From NCBI GenBank assembly GCA_017461425.1, contig JAFTXY010000001.1, positions 62,001 through 126,000 on the forward strand: a stretch of DNA of 64,000 nucleotides, read 5' to 3'. Below, piece by piece: positions 63,815 to 64,000 of this stretch. The DNA comes from Candidatus Gastranaerophilales bacterium (GTDB taxonomy: Bacteria; Cyanobacteriota; Vampirovibrionia; Gastranaerophilales; Gastranaerophilaceae). The position numbers and the translations under genes were made by a program. Positions within the stretch are counted from its first letter, which is position 1, and every line of letters starts with the position of its first letter. Below the pieces are notes generated by a model. The model was not told the DNA's origin. It did no database searches and saw nothing but the letters and a program-made list of their open reading frames with translations.

Positions 63815-64000
63815 ATGGCACATAAGAAGGGTGTAGGTTCGTCAAAGAACGGTCGCGATAGCGAAAGTAAGAGATTAGGCGTCAAAAAATACGCAAATGA
63901 ACAAGTTGTTGCTGGTAACATTATTGTTAGACAAAAAGGAACAAAAATTCACCCAGGTAACAACGTAGGTATGGGTAAAGATTACACATTATTTGCTTTA
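63815..64000 (+). CDS. rpmA: Ribosomal protein L27 (5' part, cut by window edge)
   Basis: The first 62 codons are visible. The sequence [20 protein letters not shown] is the conserved L27 head, followed by VIVRQKGTK-type [13 protein letters not shown] and [10 protein letters not shown]. The N-terminus reaches the peptidyl-transferase centre in the ribosome. No N-terminal processed leader (as in Firmicutes) is present. GGAG lies inside the rplU end. Confidence 0.97.
   Translation, partial: MAHKKGVGSSKNGRDSESKRLGVKKYANEQVVAGNIIVRQKGTKIHPGNNVGMGKDYTLFAL

Overview
The window is a contiguous stretch of an AT-rich bacterial chromosome with dense, mostly housekeeping genes. The bacterium is Gram-negative: it has the lipid A run lpxD-lpxC-fabZ-lpxA, a KDO-phosphate phosphatase, a heptose-type nucleotidyltransferase and an AsmA-like envelope protein. 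It assembles Fe-S clusters with a three-domain NifU and a NifS, but no nitrogenase genes are in view. The AT-rich coding, the cyanobacterial-like lipid A gene order and the mix of lineage-specific hypothetical proteins suggest a gut Melainabacteria/Vampirovibrionia (Gastranaerophilales-type) genome. That placement is inference and was not tested by search.

Layout. 1-3.4 kb: the start of a patatin-like phospholipase that runs off the left edge, tRNA-Ile(GAT), argS and two small hypotheticals. 3.5-5.5 kb: nifU-nifS. 5.6-11.1 kb: a giant AsmA-like protein and a GT-C-type membrane protein. 11.2-16.3 kb: pheS, then the opposed cluster rpmF-plsX-fabD-fabG with a secreted ankyrin protein, and a small winged-helix protein. 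16.4-20.9 kb: leuD-leuB, a degenerate AAA-like protein and thrS. 21-25.9 kb: a repeat protein, a KDPG-type aldolase, kdsC, an unusual GT35 phosphorylase and an EF-hand/coiled-coil protein. 26-30.6 kb: a DHH phosphoesterase, uracil-DNA glycosylase, a repeat-bounded spacer, prs and glmU. 30.6-34.6 kb: nanE-nanK, glyA and a WecA-type transferase. 34.6-38 kb: a tandem pair of metallopeptidase-like proteins and a NupC transporter coupled to a 56-residue ORF. 38.1-45.2 kb: an HlyD-like protein and smc-scpA-scpB followed by a cut-down class II ribonucleotide reductase homologue. 45.3-51.9 kb: one long run lpxD-lpxC-fabZ-lpxA-M29 peptidase-polyprenyl synthase-lepB. 52-62.5 kb: a zinc-ribbon/ATPase/TPR protein, an acyltransferase, a ROK kinase, mfd, a PPIase and a RfaE-type nucleotidyltransferase. 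62.6-64 kb: pdxJ and rplU-rpmA, cut by the right edge.

The genes form four functional groups. One builds the envelope: lipid A, KDO/heptose, fatty acids, polyprenyl carrier, UDP-GlcNAc and a lipid-linked sugar transferase. One handles translation: three aminoacyl-tRNA synthetases, L21, L27, L32 and a tRNA. One maintains the chromosome: SMC-ScpAB, Mfd and UDG. One handles sugar and cofactor metabolism.

The most unusual signals are these. (i) Six otherwise unrelated proteins share a short N-terminal signature, Met-basic/Gln-Ile/Leu followed by an aromatic-basic core such as ISFR, TSFR, IYFK or INFK. (ii) A ribonucleotide-reductase-fold protein lacking the radical-site motif is translationally coupled to scpB. 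(iii) A GT35 phosphorylase has Ser where the PLP lysine should be. (iv) A HExxH protein sits beside a paralogue that has lost the motif. (v) A set of genes without Shine-Dalgarno sites have a -10 box 6-7 nt before the start codon, as expected for leaderless mRNAs.
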